A stretch of DNA of 64,000 nucleotides. Origin: an uncultured Bacteroidales bacterium (lineage in GTDB: Bacteria > Bacteroidota > Bacteroidia > Bacteroidales > Bacteroidaceae). The DNA is taken from NCBI GenBank assembly GCA_937995875.1, contig CALKIW010000039.1, forward strand, positions 1 to 64,000, read 5' to 3'. Shown one piece after another: positions 52,464 to 61,573 of this stretch (position 1 is its first letter; each line of letters begins with the position of its first letter). The translations under genes and the position numbers were made by a program. The notes beneath the pieces are model-generated. The model searched no databases and was not told the DNA's origin. It saw nothing but the letters and a program-made list of their open reading frames with translations.

Positions 52464-53711
52464 TTACATACCCAAGCCCTTGCGTTTTTTCTTCTTTTTG
52501 CGCTTCATCGCCCGGATGAAAGCCTCTTCCTCGGCATCTACCGCCGGACCTTCGGGAGTGAGCAAGCCCATACCGCCCGATATATCTTCACTGTCGTAGG
52601 CGGTCTGCCCGTGTGCCTTGTCCGCAGCATCCACAGGGATGGATAGCGGTATCGGCGGTTGTCCGGCGTATGGCAGGGTGAAGTGTTCCTGCAAGGCATT
52701 CGCCGAAAGCTCCTTACCCATGCGCGAACCGTTCAGCACGCATCCCGTGCGGTGGTCGATGAAGGTAGCCCCATAGATGCGCCCTTCCTCTGTGTAGCGC
52801 AGTACGGTGTCGATGCCCTTCTCTTTGAGTTGGGATACAAATTTGTCCTTGTCATAAGTGCCTTGCAGCACGGAAAGGACGGTGCGTTTCGTCATGTCTG
52901 CCAGTTTCCTATCCTTGATTTCCGATTTGGAACGGACAAACTTCTTCTGTACGGCTTCATAGCCTGCGGACTTCCCGAAAAGCGAGGATTTGAACGGGTT
53001 GCCCACCTTGTTACCCTTGTCGTCCGTGACGGAATAGACCAGCCCGTGATACTCCCGTCCGCGCACGTTGCCCCTCGCTTCCTCCACCGTCATATTATAT
53101 AAGGAAAGGAGCGCACGGTATTCGCCCATCGTCTGGAAACGGTACTGCCCATTCAGAGCCTTCACGGTGTTGCCTACCTGCTTCTTCACATCACCTGCCG
53201 ATGCGGCCACCTTGCGCAACGGATTATCCAATCTCTGATTTTTACGTTCTGCCGGATGCAATCCGTACTTCTGTTCCAGTTCCCTGCGGATACGGTCGCT
53301 GCGGCGGTAGAGAAAATCCCGGTTGAGCCTTTTCCCGTTCTCGTCCACGTTGACCGTCACGATGTGCAGGTGGTGGCGGTCGATGTCCTCGTGCTTGAAT
53401 ACAAGATAAGGCTGGTTTCCGAAACCGAGTTTTTCCAGATACTCGCGGGCGATATTCTGCAACTCAATATCGGTCAGCACATCCTCCGGGTGCGGGTTGA
53501 GAGAGATATGCACCACCGGCTTCTCGATCTTCATCTGCGGTGGCAGGAAGGTGAGAAAACCCTCCATCGCCTTGCCTATGTCCACCGTTCCCGAACCGTC
53601 ATTGTAGATGCGGTTGGTGGTGAGAAGCCGCCCCTGCGCCTCGTTAATCTTCTCCCCGTTGTAGGCAATCGCGCCGTACAACGAACTTCCTACACTGATT
53701 TTTGCGACCAT
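52464..53711 (-). CDS. mobB: Relaxase MobB
   Basis: 415 residues. The metal-binding histidine motif is HEDIDRHHLHIVTVNV, with the HxDxxHxH pattern of MOBP-type relaxases. The likely nucleophilic Tyr lies in the N-terminal region (SLYGAIAYNGEK). The C-terminus is strongly basic (MKRKKKKKRKGLGM). It nicks oriT and leads the strand into the recipient. It overlaps mobA by 22 bases and is followed after 30 bases by mobC. Confidence 0.9.
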   Translation of the reverse strand: MVAKISVGSSLYGAIAYNGEKINEAQGRLLTTNRIYNDGSGTVDIGKAMEGFLTFLPPQMKIEKPVVHISLNPHPEDVLTDIELQNIAREYLEKLGFGNQPYLVFKHEDIDRHHLHIVTVNVDENGKRLNRDFLYRRSDRIRRELEQKYGLHPAERKNQRLDNPLRKVAASAGDVKKQVGNTVKALNGQYRFQTMGEYRALLSLYNMTVEEARGNVRGREYHGLVYSVTDDKGNKVGNPFKSSLFGKSAGYEAVQKKFVRSKSEIKDRKLADMTKRTVLSVLQGTYDKDKFVSQLKEKGIDTVLRYTEEGRIYGATFIDHRTGCVLNGSRMGKELSANALQEHFTLPYAGQPPIPLSIPVDAADKAHGQTAYDSEDISGGMGLLTPEGPAVDAEEEAFIRAMKRKKKKKRKGLGM

Positions 53712-54118
53712 TTTGCCTCCATTTCCCTTGAAAGTTCCACAATCCGGCGGCTCAGTTTCACGAGTTCGACGGTGTGTTGCTCTAATTTGTAGAGCAACGC
53801 CATCGCCTTTTTCTCTGAAAAATGCAGCCTCAGTTCCTTCACGACTTGGTTGTAATTCGTACCCACGGCACGGAATTGTGCATGAAAATCCGACAGTTTG
53901 GTGTAATAGTCCACCAACGTCTTGTCCACCTTCAGCACCTTGAACGGTTGCCCGAAGAAGTGCGCTTTGAGGAAAACAGACCGTGCATAGACACCCGATT
54001 TTCCGAACATGGCGAGGAAACGGTTGTGTTCCTCCTCGTTGAAACGGACGGTGTACCGGTACACCGCCGGATCAAGTTTGGGATTTCTCCCTGATTTGCT
54101 TTTCCTTTTCTCTTTCAT
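53690..54118 (-). CDS. mobA: Mobilization accessory protein MobA
   Basis: 142 residues, basic N-terminus (MKEKRKSKSGRNPK), then YRYTVRFNEEEHNRFLAMFGKSG, a ribbon-helix-helix start as in relaxosome accessory proteins. The rest is helical and coiled-coil-like, matching the MobC-superfamily profile of plasmids. It would bind oriT next to its own gene and recruit the relaxase. Its leader (54119-54142) is identical to that of the DUF1896 gene. Confidence 0.88.
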   Translation of the reverse strand: MKEKRKSKSGRNPKLDPAVYRYTVRFNEEEHNRFLAMFGKSGVYARSVFLKAHFFGQPFKVLKVDKTLVDYYTKLSDFHAQFRAVGTNYNQVVKELRLHFSEKKAMALLYKLEQHTVELVKLSRRIVELSREMEAKWSQKSV

Positions 54119-54142
54119 ATTACTTTGGATTTAGCGGATTGA
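54119..54142 (-). repeat. 24-base leader repeat, mobA copy
   Basis: Identical on the minus strand to 31538-31561 on the plus strand. Both copies end at or beside the start codon of the first gene of a unit and contain CTAAATCCAAAGTA. Confidence 0.85.
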
Positions 54143-54510
54143 CGGCATAAGCCGCCGCTTCGGATTACAGCACCGCAGTTCTGAAAGGCTTCCCGACTTC
54201 GGAGGGAAAGCCCGCCCCCTGCAAGGGCAAGTGCTTTTCGTGGCTGCTCAAAATATTTTGAGCGGCTGAAAAGACATCTTGCTATGTTCAGGTGAACATA
54301 AAAATCCGTCAGGGGACGGATTGGGAAAATACCTTTCAGGACTCCGGGCCGCGCGTCATCGGCGAACCCTGCTGTCCGGGTGCAAAGTTACGCCCTTAAA
54401 GCGGTATCGGACAGATGCTTGACCCGGTCAATGACTGCCAACCGGCGCAACGTGCCGCCACTTGCCGGAGAAGTGATACAGGTTCCAAAATATACTTGTT
54501 TATTTGCAGC
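54143..54510. other. oriT-containing region
   Basis: By position upstream of mobA this is the expected origin of transfer. It holds three palindromes: GCTCAAAATATTTTGAGC (54246-54263), TATGTTCAGGTGAACATA (54283-54300) and AATCCGTC/GACGGATT (54303-54322). GC-rich sequence follows to about 54,480. The nick site is not identifiable. A near -7 match, TTTATTTG, at 54499-54506 may belong to the tra promoter. From there to 54827 no gene is seen except an open extension of traA. Confidence 0.6.
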
Positions 54511-54827
54511 ATGATTCAAGAAACGAACGATTTGAAGATATGATAAACGGAACATTCAAATACCCGGAAATCCGCTTCTTCGGATACTTGCCGAAACGGA
54601 TACCCGAACCGTCGGAAACCCGGTTCTCCGACAATTCGGTGACGTATGGATTCAATGACTTCATGACGCAATGTCGTCAATCACCATTTGTCCGACGCAC
54701 CGCTTCACCACAGAACCGGATACGCGACGACCCGCCTGCGTGTGTAGTCACGGAAGCGGATGGTGCGACAGCCAAATCCGTATGGAAACAGAAAAACAAA
54801 TCATCAACAATTAAAATAAATGGAACT

Positions 54828-55589
54828 ATGAGTAAGGAAATCTTCGTTGCATTCGCAACACAGAAAGGTGGCATCGGCAAATCCACTGTCACGGCACTTG
54901 CCGCCAGCTACCTGCACAACGTGAAAGGCTACAATGTCGCCGTCGTGGACTGCGACGACCCGCAGCACAGCATCCACGGGCTGCGCGAACACGAAATGGG
55001 GCTTATCGACAGCAGCACCTACTTCAAGGCTCTCGCTTGCGACCATTTCCGCCGGATCAAAAAGAACGCCTACACCATCGTCAAAAGCAATGCGGTGAAC
55101 GCCCTCGACGATGCCGAGAGGATGATTGCCACTGAGGACGTGAAACCCGACGTGGTGTTCTTCGACATGCCCGGCACACTCCGAAGCAACGGCGTGATAA
55201 AGACGCTCTCGCAGATGGACTACATTTTCACTCCGCTGAGTGCCGACCGCTTTGTCGTGGAGAGTACCCTGAAATTCGTCACGATGTTCCGCGACAGGCT
55301 GATGACTACCGGACAGGCGAAAACAAAGGGGCTGCATCTGTTCTGGACGATGGTGGACGGCAGGGAGAGGAACGACTTGTACGGCATCTACGAGGAAGTG
55401 ATAGCCGAAATGGGCTTTCCGGTACTTTCCACCCGCTTGCCCGACAGCAAGAAGTTCCGCCGTGACCTTTCGGAAGAGCGCAAGAGCGTTTTCCGCTCCA
55501 CCATCTTCCCGATGGACACGGCACTGCTGAAAGGGAGTGGCATCCGGGAGTTTTCCGAAGAGATAAGCGACATCATCAGACCGCAGTGA
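54828..55589 (+). CDS. traA: TraA, ParA/MinD-type ATPase
   Basis: 253 residues from the ATG at 54828. Deviant Walker A KGGIGKST near residue 14, VVDCDDPQHS, and Walker B VVFFDMPGTL fit the ParA family. In this element family it is the first gene of the transfer operon. A role in positioning or assembling the transfer apparatus is inferred. The frame is open for another 108 codons upstream (54504), but that part starts at a TTG and resembles no protein I know. The traB ATG follows the stop by 2 bases. Confidence 0.88.
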   Translation: MSKEIFVAFATQKGGIGKSTVTALAASYLHNVKGYNVAVVDCDDPQHSIHGLREHEMGLIDSSTYFKALACDHFRRIKKNAYTIVKSNAVNALDDAERMIATEDVKPDVVFFDMPGTLRSNGVIKTLSQMDYIFTPLSADRFVVESTLKFVTMFRDRLMTTGQAKTKGLHLFWTMVDGRERNDLYGIYEEVIAEMGFPVLSTRLPDSKKFRRDLSEERKSVFRSTIFPMDTALLKGSGIREFSEEISDIIRPQ

Positions 55590-55591
55590 GC

Positions 55592-56032
55592 ATGGGCAGC
55601 AGGAAAGTGAACACGGAAGGCATCGACGAGGAACTGCTGTTAGCCTCCATCGGGCGGCGCACACAGGACGGGACACTGCGCCCCGCACAGGAAGTACCCG
55701 CAGCTGCACCGACCGAAGAGGACACCGCCGCACCGGAACCATCTCCTGTGCAACCCGTAACACGGGAAAAAGCGCAGAGGGAAAGTGGACGCCGGAAAAG
55801 GCAGGACGAGGACTACAACGAGCTATTCCTGCGCCGCAACGAGATAAAGACCCGCCAATGTGTCTATATCAGCCGTGACGTCCACGGCAAGATCCTCAGA
55901 ATCGTGAACGACATCGCCGGAGGGGAAATCTCAGTAGGCGGATATGTGGATACCGTGCTGCGCCAGCATCTGGAACAGCACAAGGAGAGAATCAACGAAC
56001 TGTACAAGAAACAACGTGAAGATCTGATTTGA
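55592..56032 (+). CDS. traB: TraB, DUF3408 family
   Basis: 146 residues from the ATG at 55592; a GTG at 55586 overlapping the traA stop is possible. The N-terminal half is low-complexity (PAAAPTEEDTAAPEPSPVQPV). The C-terminal half (NELFLRRNEIKTRQCVYISRDVHGKILRIVNDIAGGEISVGGYVDTVLRQHLE) is the DUF3408 domain, likely a ribbon-helix-helix-type fold. Cytoplasmic. The function is unknown. It pairs with the similar traC. Confidence 0.82.
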   Translation: MGSRKVNTEGIDEELLLASIGRRTQDGTLRPAQEVPAAAPTEEDTAAPEPSPVQPVTREKAQRESGRRKRQDEDYNELFLRRNEIKTRQCVYISRDVHGKILRIVNDIAGGEISVGGYVDTVLRQHLEQHKERINELYKKQREDLI

Positions 56033-56034
56033 AA

Positions 56035-56388
56035 ATGGAAAAAGAAATGACACCGAATGAAAAAAGACCACAGCAAGACTGCGGAGGTATGTTTACCCAA
56101 GTGCAGGCGAGTGTGGAAATACTGTCGCCTGTCCCGGTAAGCGGCAAATGCAGTGAGAAGGACTATGAACGCCTGTTCATCCGCGACCCGGAAGTAAAGG
56201 CACGTGAGGGGAAGATGGCGTATGTGCGCCCGGAGTACCACGAGCGTATCATGCGTATCACCCGTGTAATCGGGCATGACCGGCTTACGCTGTCCGCTTA
56301 CATCGACCATGTGCTGACGCACCACTTCAACCAGTGCGAAGATGCGATAAAGAGCCTTTATGCCCGAAATTACAATTCAGTATTCTAA
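56035..56388 (+). CDS. traC: TraC, DUF3408 family
   Basis: 117 residues from the ATG at 56035, two bases after the traB stop. The domain YERLFIRDPEVKAREGKMAYVRPEYHERIMRITRVIGHDRLTLSAYIDHVLTHHF parallels the DUF3408 domain of TraB, so the two genes are probably an old duplication. No membrane segment. The function is unknown; DNA binding is possible. Confidence 0.82.
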   Translation: MEKEMTPNEKRPQQDCGGMFTQVQASVEILSPVPVSGKCSEKDYERLFIRDPEVKAREGKMAYVRPEYHERIMRITRVIGHDRLTLSAYIDHVLTHHFNQCEDAIKSLYARNYNSVF

Positions 56389-56404
56389 CCAAAAACGGAA
56401 GGAT

Positions 56405-57133
56405 ATGAATTACACAATCAGCATGACAGACATTCTGCTGGCGGTATCGGTCGGCTGCAACCTCTGGTTCCTGTTCCTGCTCCTTTACGAGCGCATCATG
56501 GACACGCGGATTGTCCGCTTCTTCAAGGGCATTGTCGGATTATGGCGGTCACTGGACGGGAATGAGGCTAAACGCATAGCGGCACACGAGGAAGTCCCTG
56601 CGGAAAAGGCGGACATCATCGGCAAGAGCCGTTTCAGGATGGCATCCACCCGGACAACCGCTGCCATACCGACGCAAGAAGCCGCCACTATTGAAAAAGG
56701 CATTGAGCTGTCGGAGGAAGAGGCTACTTTTGACGACGGAAAAACGGGAAACGCATCCCGCCCGGCACAAGTCCCGGAGGAAAAACTCGATGAGACCTTC
56801 ACGAGCATACCGCCGGAGGAACTGGGATACGGGGACGACGAACCGGAAGAGGACGCCTCGGACACGCCACGGGCTTCGGGCAGCAGCTTTGACGAGATTG
56901 ACGACGCCTGCAAGACCGCCAAAAACCCGGACGCGACACAGGCGGAACGTGAAAAGGCGGCTAAGGTGTTCACCGACATGGAGGGCACGGAGTTGTACGA
57001 GAAAATGATGGAAGGCTCTTCGGAGATAGGCATCCGCATCAAGGGGCTTATCGAGATTCGGCTGAAGAAATCTGAAAAGGAGTTCGTCGTGCCGGACAAC
57101 ATCGAGGAGTTCGACATTCGCAACTATGTATGA
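56405..57133 (+). CDS. traD: TraD, membrane-anchored acidic protein
   Basis: 242 residues from the ATG at 56405. One N-terminal transmembrane helix (ILLAVSVGCNLWFLFLLLY), then a long acidic, low-complexity cytoplasmic part with many Glu, Asp and Thr. The conserved C-terminal end EFVVPDNIEEFDIRNYV is typical of CTnDOT TraD. No enzyme motif. It stands between traC and the traE membrane-channel genes. Confidence 0.78.
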   Translation: MNYTISMTDILLAVSVGCNLWFLFLLLYERIMDTRIVRFFKGIVGLWRSLDGNEAKRIAAHEEVPAEKADIIGKSRFRMASTRTTAAIPTQEAATIEKGIELSEEEATFDDGKTGNASRPAQVPEEKLDETFTSIPPEELGYGDDEPEEDASDTPRASGSSFDEIDDACKTAKNPDATQAEREKAAKVFTDMEGTELYEKMMEGSSEIGIRIKGLIEIRLKKSEKEFVVPDNIEEFDIRNYV

Positions 57134-57161
57134 CAACAATAAAAGAAATGAACATGAAAGA

Positions 57162-57254
57162 ATGACATCAACCCACGCGGCGAGGAAACGCAAGGCGCAT
57201 CCCCATCCGCAACGGACACGCCCACGTCCGTGGAAACAAACGGGCATCCACTAA
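57162..57254 (+). CDS. Possible small basic peptide between traD and traE
   Basis: A 30-codon ORF in the 201-base gap, rich in Arg, His and Pro (MTSTHAARKRKAHPHPQRTR). No homolog comes to mind and codon use alone is inconclusive. It may be chance. The gap also carries the AACCAAAGTA leader-type motif at 57255. Confidence 0.2.
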   Translation: MTSTHAARKRKAHPHPQRTRPRPWKQTGIH

Positions 57255-57334
57255 AACCAAAGTAAAGAAACAAAGTATCAACCGCCCGACAAAGGACCAT
57301 CCACCCTTTTGACGGCAAAAAACAAGAACAGTTT

Positions 57335-57652
57335 ATGAACAAGAACATCTTGAAAAACAGAAAAGCAATCCTCTCCGCGGCACTTGTCATCGCCGCAACC
57401 GCCTCCGCTTTCGCGCAGGGAAACGGCATCGCGGGCATCAACGAAGCCACCTCTATGGTGAGTTCTTATTTCGACCCCGGAACTAAACTGATATACGCCA
57501 TCGGTGCAGTCGTCGGGCTTATCGGGGGCGTAAAAGTGTACGGCAAGTTTTCATCGGGCGACCCCGACACCAGCAAGACAGCCGCCTCGTGGTTCGGCGC
57601 GTGCATCTTCCTGATTGTTGCCGCCACCATCCTGCGCTCATTCTTCCTTTAA
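57335..57652 (+). CDS. traE: TraE, DUF4134 inner-membrane protein
   Basis: 105 residues with a signal-like start (AILSAALVIAATASAFA) and two further helices (IYAIGAVVGLIGGVKVY; WFGACIFLIVAATILRSFF). This is the layout of VirB2-like pilin or channel subunits. DUF4134 proteins are the TraE of Bacteroidetes conjugative elements. A VirB2-type role is inferred from size and topology. Confidence 0.85.
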   Translation: MNKNILKNRKAILSAALVIAATASAFAQGNGIAGINEATSMVSSYFDPGTKLIYAIGAVVGLIGGVKVYGKFSSGDPDTSKTAASWFGACIFLIVAATILRSFFL

Positions 57653-57662
57653 TAAATAATGT

Positions 57663-57995
57663 ATGGCTGAATACCCAATCAACAAGGGTATCGGCCGTCC
57701 GGTAGAGTTCAAGGGCTTGAAGGCACAGTACCTCTTCATCTTCTGCGGAGGTCTGCTGGCTCTCTTCGTCCTGTTCGTCATCCTCTACATGGTCGGTATC
57801 GACCAGTGGATATGTATCGGCTTCGGCGCGGCATCGTCCTCCCTCCTTGTATGGCAGACCTTCGCGCTGAACGCCCGGTACGGTGAACACGGGCTGATGA
57901 AATTAGGAGCGGCACGGAGCCATCCCCGATACCTTATCAACCGGCGGCGGATAACCCGTCTGTTCAAACGACAACGAAAGGAAGAAAGACAATGA
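57663..57995 (+). CDS. traF: TraF, DUF4133 VirB3-like protein
   Basis: 110 residues: YPINKGIGRPVEFKGLKAQYL, then two adjacent hydrophobic helices (FIFCGGLLALFVLFVILYMVG and WICIGFGAASSSLLVW). This matches VirB3-like proteins of type IV secretion. The basic C-terminus (RRRITRLFKRQRKEERQ) is cytoplasmic. Its stop overlaps the traG start by 4 bases, the usual VirB3-VirB4 pairing. Confidence 0.85.
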   Translation: MAEYPINKGIGRPVEFKGLKAQYLFIFCGGLLALFVLFVILYMVGIDQWICIGFGAASSSLLVWQTFALNARYGEHGLMKLGAARSHPRYLINRRRITRLFKRQRKEERQ

Positions 57996-60496
57996 GGAAT
58001 ACATCGAAAATGACAACACTGGAAAACAGGTTCCCACTTTTAGCGGTGGAGCATGGCTGCATCATCTCAAAGGACGCCGACATCACGGTGGCTTTCGAGG
58101 TGGAACTACCGGAACTTTACACCGTGACGGGTGCGGAGTACGAGGCGATACACAGTTGCTGGTGCAAGGCTATCAAGGTGCTGCCGGACTACTCCGTCGT
58201 CCACAAACAGGACTGGTTCATCAAGGAACGCTACAAACCGGAGCTTCAGAAGGACGACATGAGCTTTTTAAGCCGCTCTTTCGAGCGTCACTTCAACGAG
58301 CGTCCGTACCTGAAACACACCTGCTACCTCTACCTGACCAAGACAACAAAGGAGCGTAACCGGATGCAGAGCAATTTCAGCACGCTGTGCCGGGGACATA
58401 TCATCCCGAAGGAGCTGGACAGGGAAACCACGACCAAGTTCTTGGAAGCCTGCGAACAGTTCGAGCGCATCATGAACGACAGCGGGCTTGTCAGGCTGCG
58501 CCGCCTCTCCACCGATGAGATTGTGGGTACTGAGGGAAAGACGGGACTTATTGAACGCTACTTCTCGCTCATGCCGGAAGGTGACACCACCTTGCAGGAC
58601 ATCGAGCTTTCGGCAAGGGAGATGCGCATCGGCGACAACCGCCTGTGTCTGCACACCCTCTCCGACGCGGAAGACCTGCCGGGCAAGGTGGCTACCGACA
58701 CCCGTTACGAGAAGCTCTCCACCGACCGGAGTGACTGCCGACTGTCATTCGCCTCCCCGGTGGGGCTTCTGCTCTCCTGCAACCATATCTACAACCAGTA
58801 TGTGCTGATAGACAACAGTGAGGAAACCTTGCAGAAGTTCGAGAAGTCCGCCCGTAACATGCAGTCGCTATCTCGCTATTCAAGGAGCAACAGCATCAAC
58901 CGCGAGTGGATAGACCAATACCTGAACGAAGCCCATTCCTACGGACTGACCTCGGTACGGGCACACTTCAACGTCATGGCGTGGAGCGACGATGCGGAGG
59001 AACTGAAGCATATCAAGAACGACGTGGGCAGCCAGTTGGCAAGCATGGAATGCGTGCCGCGCCACAACACCATCGACTGCCCGACACTCTACTGGGCGGC
59101 GATACCCGGCAATGCGGCGGACTTCCCGGCGGAAGAGAGTTTCCACACCTTCATCGAACAGGCGGTGTGCCTGTTCACAGAGGAAACCAACTACCGCAGC
59201 TCGCTCTCGCCCTTCGGCATCAAGATGGTGGACAGGCTCACGGGAAAACCGCTGCACCTTGACATCTCCGACCTGCCCATGAAGCGAGGTATCACGACCA
59301 ACCGCAACAAGTTCGTGCTGGGTCCTTCGGGCAGCGGCAAGTCTTTCTTCATGAACCACCTCGTGCGCCAATATTATGAGCAAGGCGCACATGTGGTATT
59401 GGTGGACACGGGAAACTCCTATCAGGGCTTGTGCGGCATGATCCGACGCAAGACAGGCGGAGCGGACGGTGTGTATTTCACCTACACGGAAGATAAGCCC
59501 ATCAGCTTCAACCCGTTCTACACCGACGATTACATCTTCGACGTGGAGAAGAAGGACAGCATCAAGACCCTGTTGCTGACGCTCTGGAAGTCGGAGGACG
59601 ACAAGGTGACAAAGACGGAGAGCGGCGAGCTGGGCAGTGCCGTGAGTGCCTATATTGAGCGCATCCAATCCGACCGTAGCATCGTGCCGTCGTTCAACAC
59701 CTTCTACGAGTATATGCGTGACGACTACCGCAAGGAACTGGCACAGCGTGACATCAAGGTGGAGAAGTCCGACTTCAACATCGACAACATGCTCACCACC
59801 ATGCGGCAGTATTACCGGGGCGGGCGTTACGATTTCCTGCTCAACTCCACGGAGAACATCGACCTGCTCGGCAAGCGGTTCATCGTCTTCGAGATAGATT
59901 CGATTAAAGAAAACCGCGAACTGTTCCCCGTCGTGACCATCATCATCATGGAAGCCTTCATCAACAAGATGCGGCGGCTGAAAGGCGTGCGGAAACAGCT
60001 TATCGTGGAAGAGGCTTGGAAGGCCCTCTCATCGGCGAACATGGCTGAATATCTGCGCTATATGTATAAGACGGTCAGAAAATATTACGGCGAGGCAATC
60101 GTGGTGACGCAGGAGGTGGACGACATTATCAGTTCTCCGGTGGTCAAAGAGAGCATTATCAACAACTCGGATTGTAAAATCCTGCTTGACCAAAGGAAAT
60201 ATATGAACAAGTTCGACCAGATACAGGCGTTGCTCGGACTGACGGAAAAGGAGAAGTCGCAGATACTCTCCATCAACATGGCGAACAACCCTTCACGGCT
60301 CTACAAGGAGGTGTGGATAGGCTTGGGCGGCACGCAGTCGGCGGTCTATGCCACGGAGGTCAGCGCGGAAGAGTATCTGGCGTACACCACCGAGGAAACG
60401 GAAAAAGTGGAGGTTTACCGTCTGGCGGAGAAGCTGGGCGACGACATCGAAGCCGCCATCCGGCAGCTTGCCGAAAGGCGGAGAAACAAGGAATAA
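57992..60496 (+). CDS. traG: TraG, VirB4-like conjugation ATPase
   Basis: 834 residues, a VirB4-type ATPase that energises the transfer channel at the inner membrane. N-terminal domain (ENRFPLLAVEHGCIISKDADI). Walker A VLGPSGSGKSFFMNHL, glycines from about 444. Walker B LIVEEAWKAL with the catalytic Glu pair near 673. A Q-motif-like VVTQEVDDII and the arginine-rich end follow. Start at the ATG at 57992, overlapping traF. Confidence 0.93.
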   Translation: MRNTSKMTTLENRFPLLAVEHGCIISKDADITVAFEVELPELYTVTGAEYEAIHSCWCKAIKVLPDYSVVHKQDWFIKERYKPELQKDDMSFLSRSFERHFNERPYLKHTCYLYLTKTTKERNRMQSNFSTLCRGHIIPKELDRETTTKFLEACEQFERIMNDSGLVRLRRLSTDEIVGTEGKTGLIERYFSLMPEGDTTLQDIELSAREMRIGDNRLCLHTLSDAEDLPGKVATDTRYEKLSTDRSDCRLSFASPVGLLLSCNHIYNQYVLIDNSEETLQKFEKSARNMQSLSRYSRSNSINREWIDQYLNEAHSYGLTSVRAHFNVMAWSDDAEELKHIKNDVGSQLASMECVPRHNTIDCPTLYWAAIPGNAADFPAEESFHTFIEQAVCLFTEETNYRSSLSPFGIKMVDRLTGKPLHLDISDLPMKRGITTNRNKFVLGPSGSGKSFFMNHLVRQYYEQGAHVVLVDTGNSYQGLCGMIRRKTGGADGVYFTYTEDKPISFNPFYTDDYIFDVEKKDSIKTLLLTLWKSEDDKVTKTESGELGSAVSAYIERIQSDRSIVPSFNTFYEYMRDDYRKELAQRDIKVEKSDFNIDNMLTTMRQYYRGGRYDFLLNSTENIDLLGKRFIVFEIDSIKENRELFPVVTIIIMEAFINKMRRLKGVRKQLIVEEAWKALSSANMAEYLRYMYKTVRKYYGEAIVVTQEVDDIISSPVVKESIINNSDCKILLDQRKYMNKFDQIQALLGLTEKEKSQILSINMANNPSRLYKEVWIGLGGTQSAVYATEVSAEEYLAYTTEETEKVEVYRLAEKLGDDIEAAIRQLAERRRNKE

Positions 60497-60536
60497 CTAA
60501 AAAACAGAATGTATCAACCAAAAAAGAAAAACGCGT

Positions 60537-60917
60537 ATGAATTTACCAAAAGTGAAAATGCTGCAAGTCAGCAAGTGCCTTATCGGATTGGCGGTCATGA
60601 TGCTGCAATCCTGCGACGTGGCCGACAACCGCCGCGACATGCTGTGCGGGAACTGGGAGAGCGTGGAGGGAAAACCTGACGTGCTTATCTACAAGGAGGG
60701 CGAAGCCTACAAAGTGACGGTGTTCCGTCGTAGCGGTCTGCGCCGCAAGCTCAAGCCGGAAACCTATCTCTTGCAGGAGGAGAACGGCAACCTGTTCATG
60801 AACACCGGCTTCCGCATCGACGTGTCCTACAACGAGGCCACGGATGTGCTGACTTTCTCGCCAAACGGGGACTATGTGCGGGTGAAGCCGCAGCCGGGAC
60901 ATCCGACCGAAGAATAA
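60537..60917 (+). CDS. traH: TraH, DUF3876 lipoprotein
   Basis: 126 residues. The N-terminus KCLIGLAVMMLQSC is a lipoprotein signal with Cys26. The rest is a small beta-rich domain (WESVEGKPDVLIYKEGEAYKVTVFRRSG). DUF3876 proteins lie between traG and traI in this family. Probably in the periplasm, membrane-anchored; no activity known. Confidence 0.72.
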   Translation: MNLPKVKMLQVSKCLIGLAVMMLQSCDVADNRRDMLCGNWESVEGKPDVLIYKEGEAYKVTVFRRSGLRRKLKPETYLLQEENGNLFMNTGFRIDVSYNEATDVLTFSPNGDYVRVKPQPGHPTEE

Positions 60918-60940
60918 CAACCACTAAAATCCAAAGTAAC

Positions 60941-61570
60941 ATGAGAACAAGAATAACAATGATTATCTGCCTGTGCCTGCTTTTCGCGGGCAGGGCAAGC
61001 GCACAGTGGGTCGTAAGCGATCCGGGCAATCTAGCGCAGGGCATCATCAATGCCTCCAAAAACATCATCCATACCTCCAAGACCGCCACGAACATGGTGA
61101 GCAACTTTCAGGAGACGGTGAAAATCTATCAGCAGGGCAAGAAGTATTACGATGCCCTCAAATCGGTGAACAATCTGGTCAAGGACGCCCGCAAGGTGCA
61201 GCAGACCATCCTGATGGTGGGCGACATCACAGACATCTATGTGAACAGTTTCCAACGGATGCTCCGTGACGGGAATTTCAGACCCGAAGAGCTTTCCGCA
61301 ATCGCTTTCGGCTACACGAAACTGCTGGAGGAAAGCAACGAAGTGTTGACGGAACTCAGGAACGTGGTGAACATCACCACGCTCTCCATGACCGACAAGG
61401 AGCGCATGGACGTGGTGGAACGCTGCCACTCGAAGATGAAGCGTTACCGCAACCTCGTGAGCTACTACACGAACAAGAACATCTCCGTGAGTTACCTGCG
61501 TGCGAAAAAGAAGAACGACCTCGACCGCATCATGGGGCTGTACGGGAACATGAACGAAAGATACTGGTAG
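60941..61570 (+). CDS. traI: TraI, DUF4141 family
   Basis: 209 residues with a cleavable signal peptide (MIICLCLLFAGRASAQWV). The mature part is helical with many polar residues (FQETVKIYQQGKKYYDALKSVNNLVKDARKVQQTI), like VirB5-type minor pilus proteins, but the match is by layout only. Its leader has AAATCCAAAGTAAC directly before the ATG. traJ starts 4 bases after its stop. Confidence 0.82.
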   Translation: MRTRITMIICLCLLFAGRASAQWVVSDPGNLAQGIINASKNIIHTSKTATNMVSNFQETVKIYQQGKKYYDALKSVNNLVKDARKVQQTILMVGDITDIYVNSFQRMLRDGNFRPEELSAIAFGYTKLLEESNEVLTELRNVVNITTLSMTDKERMDVVERCHSKMKRYRNLVSYYTNKNISVSYLRAKKKNDLDRIMGLYGNMNERYW

Positions 61571-61573
61571 CCT

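Noticed and set aside
54504..54827. 108-codon N-terminal extension of TraA
   Set aside because: Starts at a TTG, has no ParA similarity, and covers the probable tra promoter; the ATG at 54828 gives the family's natural start.
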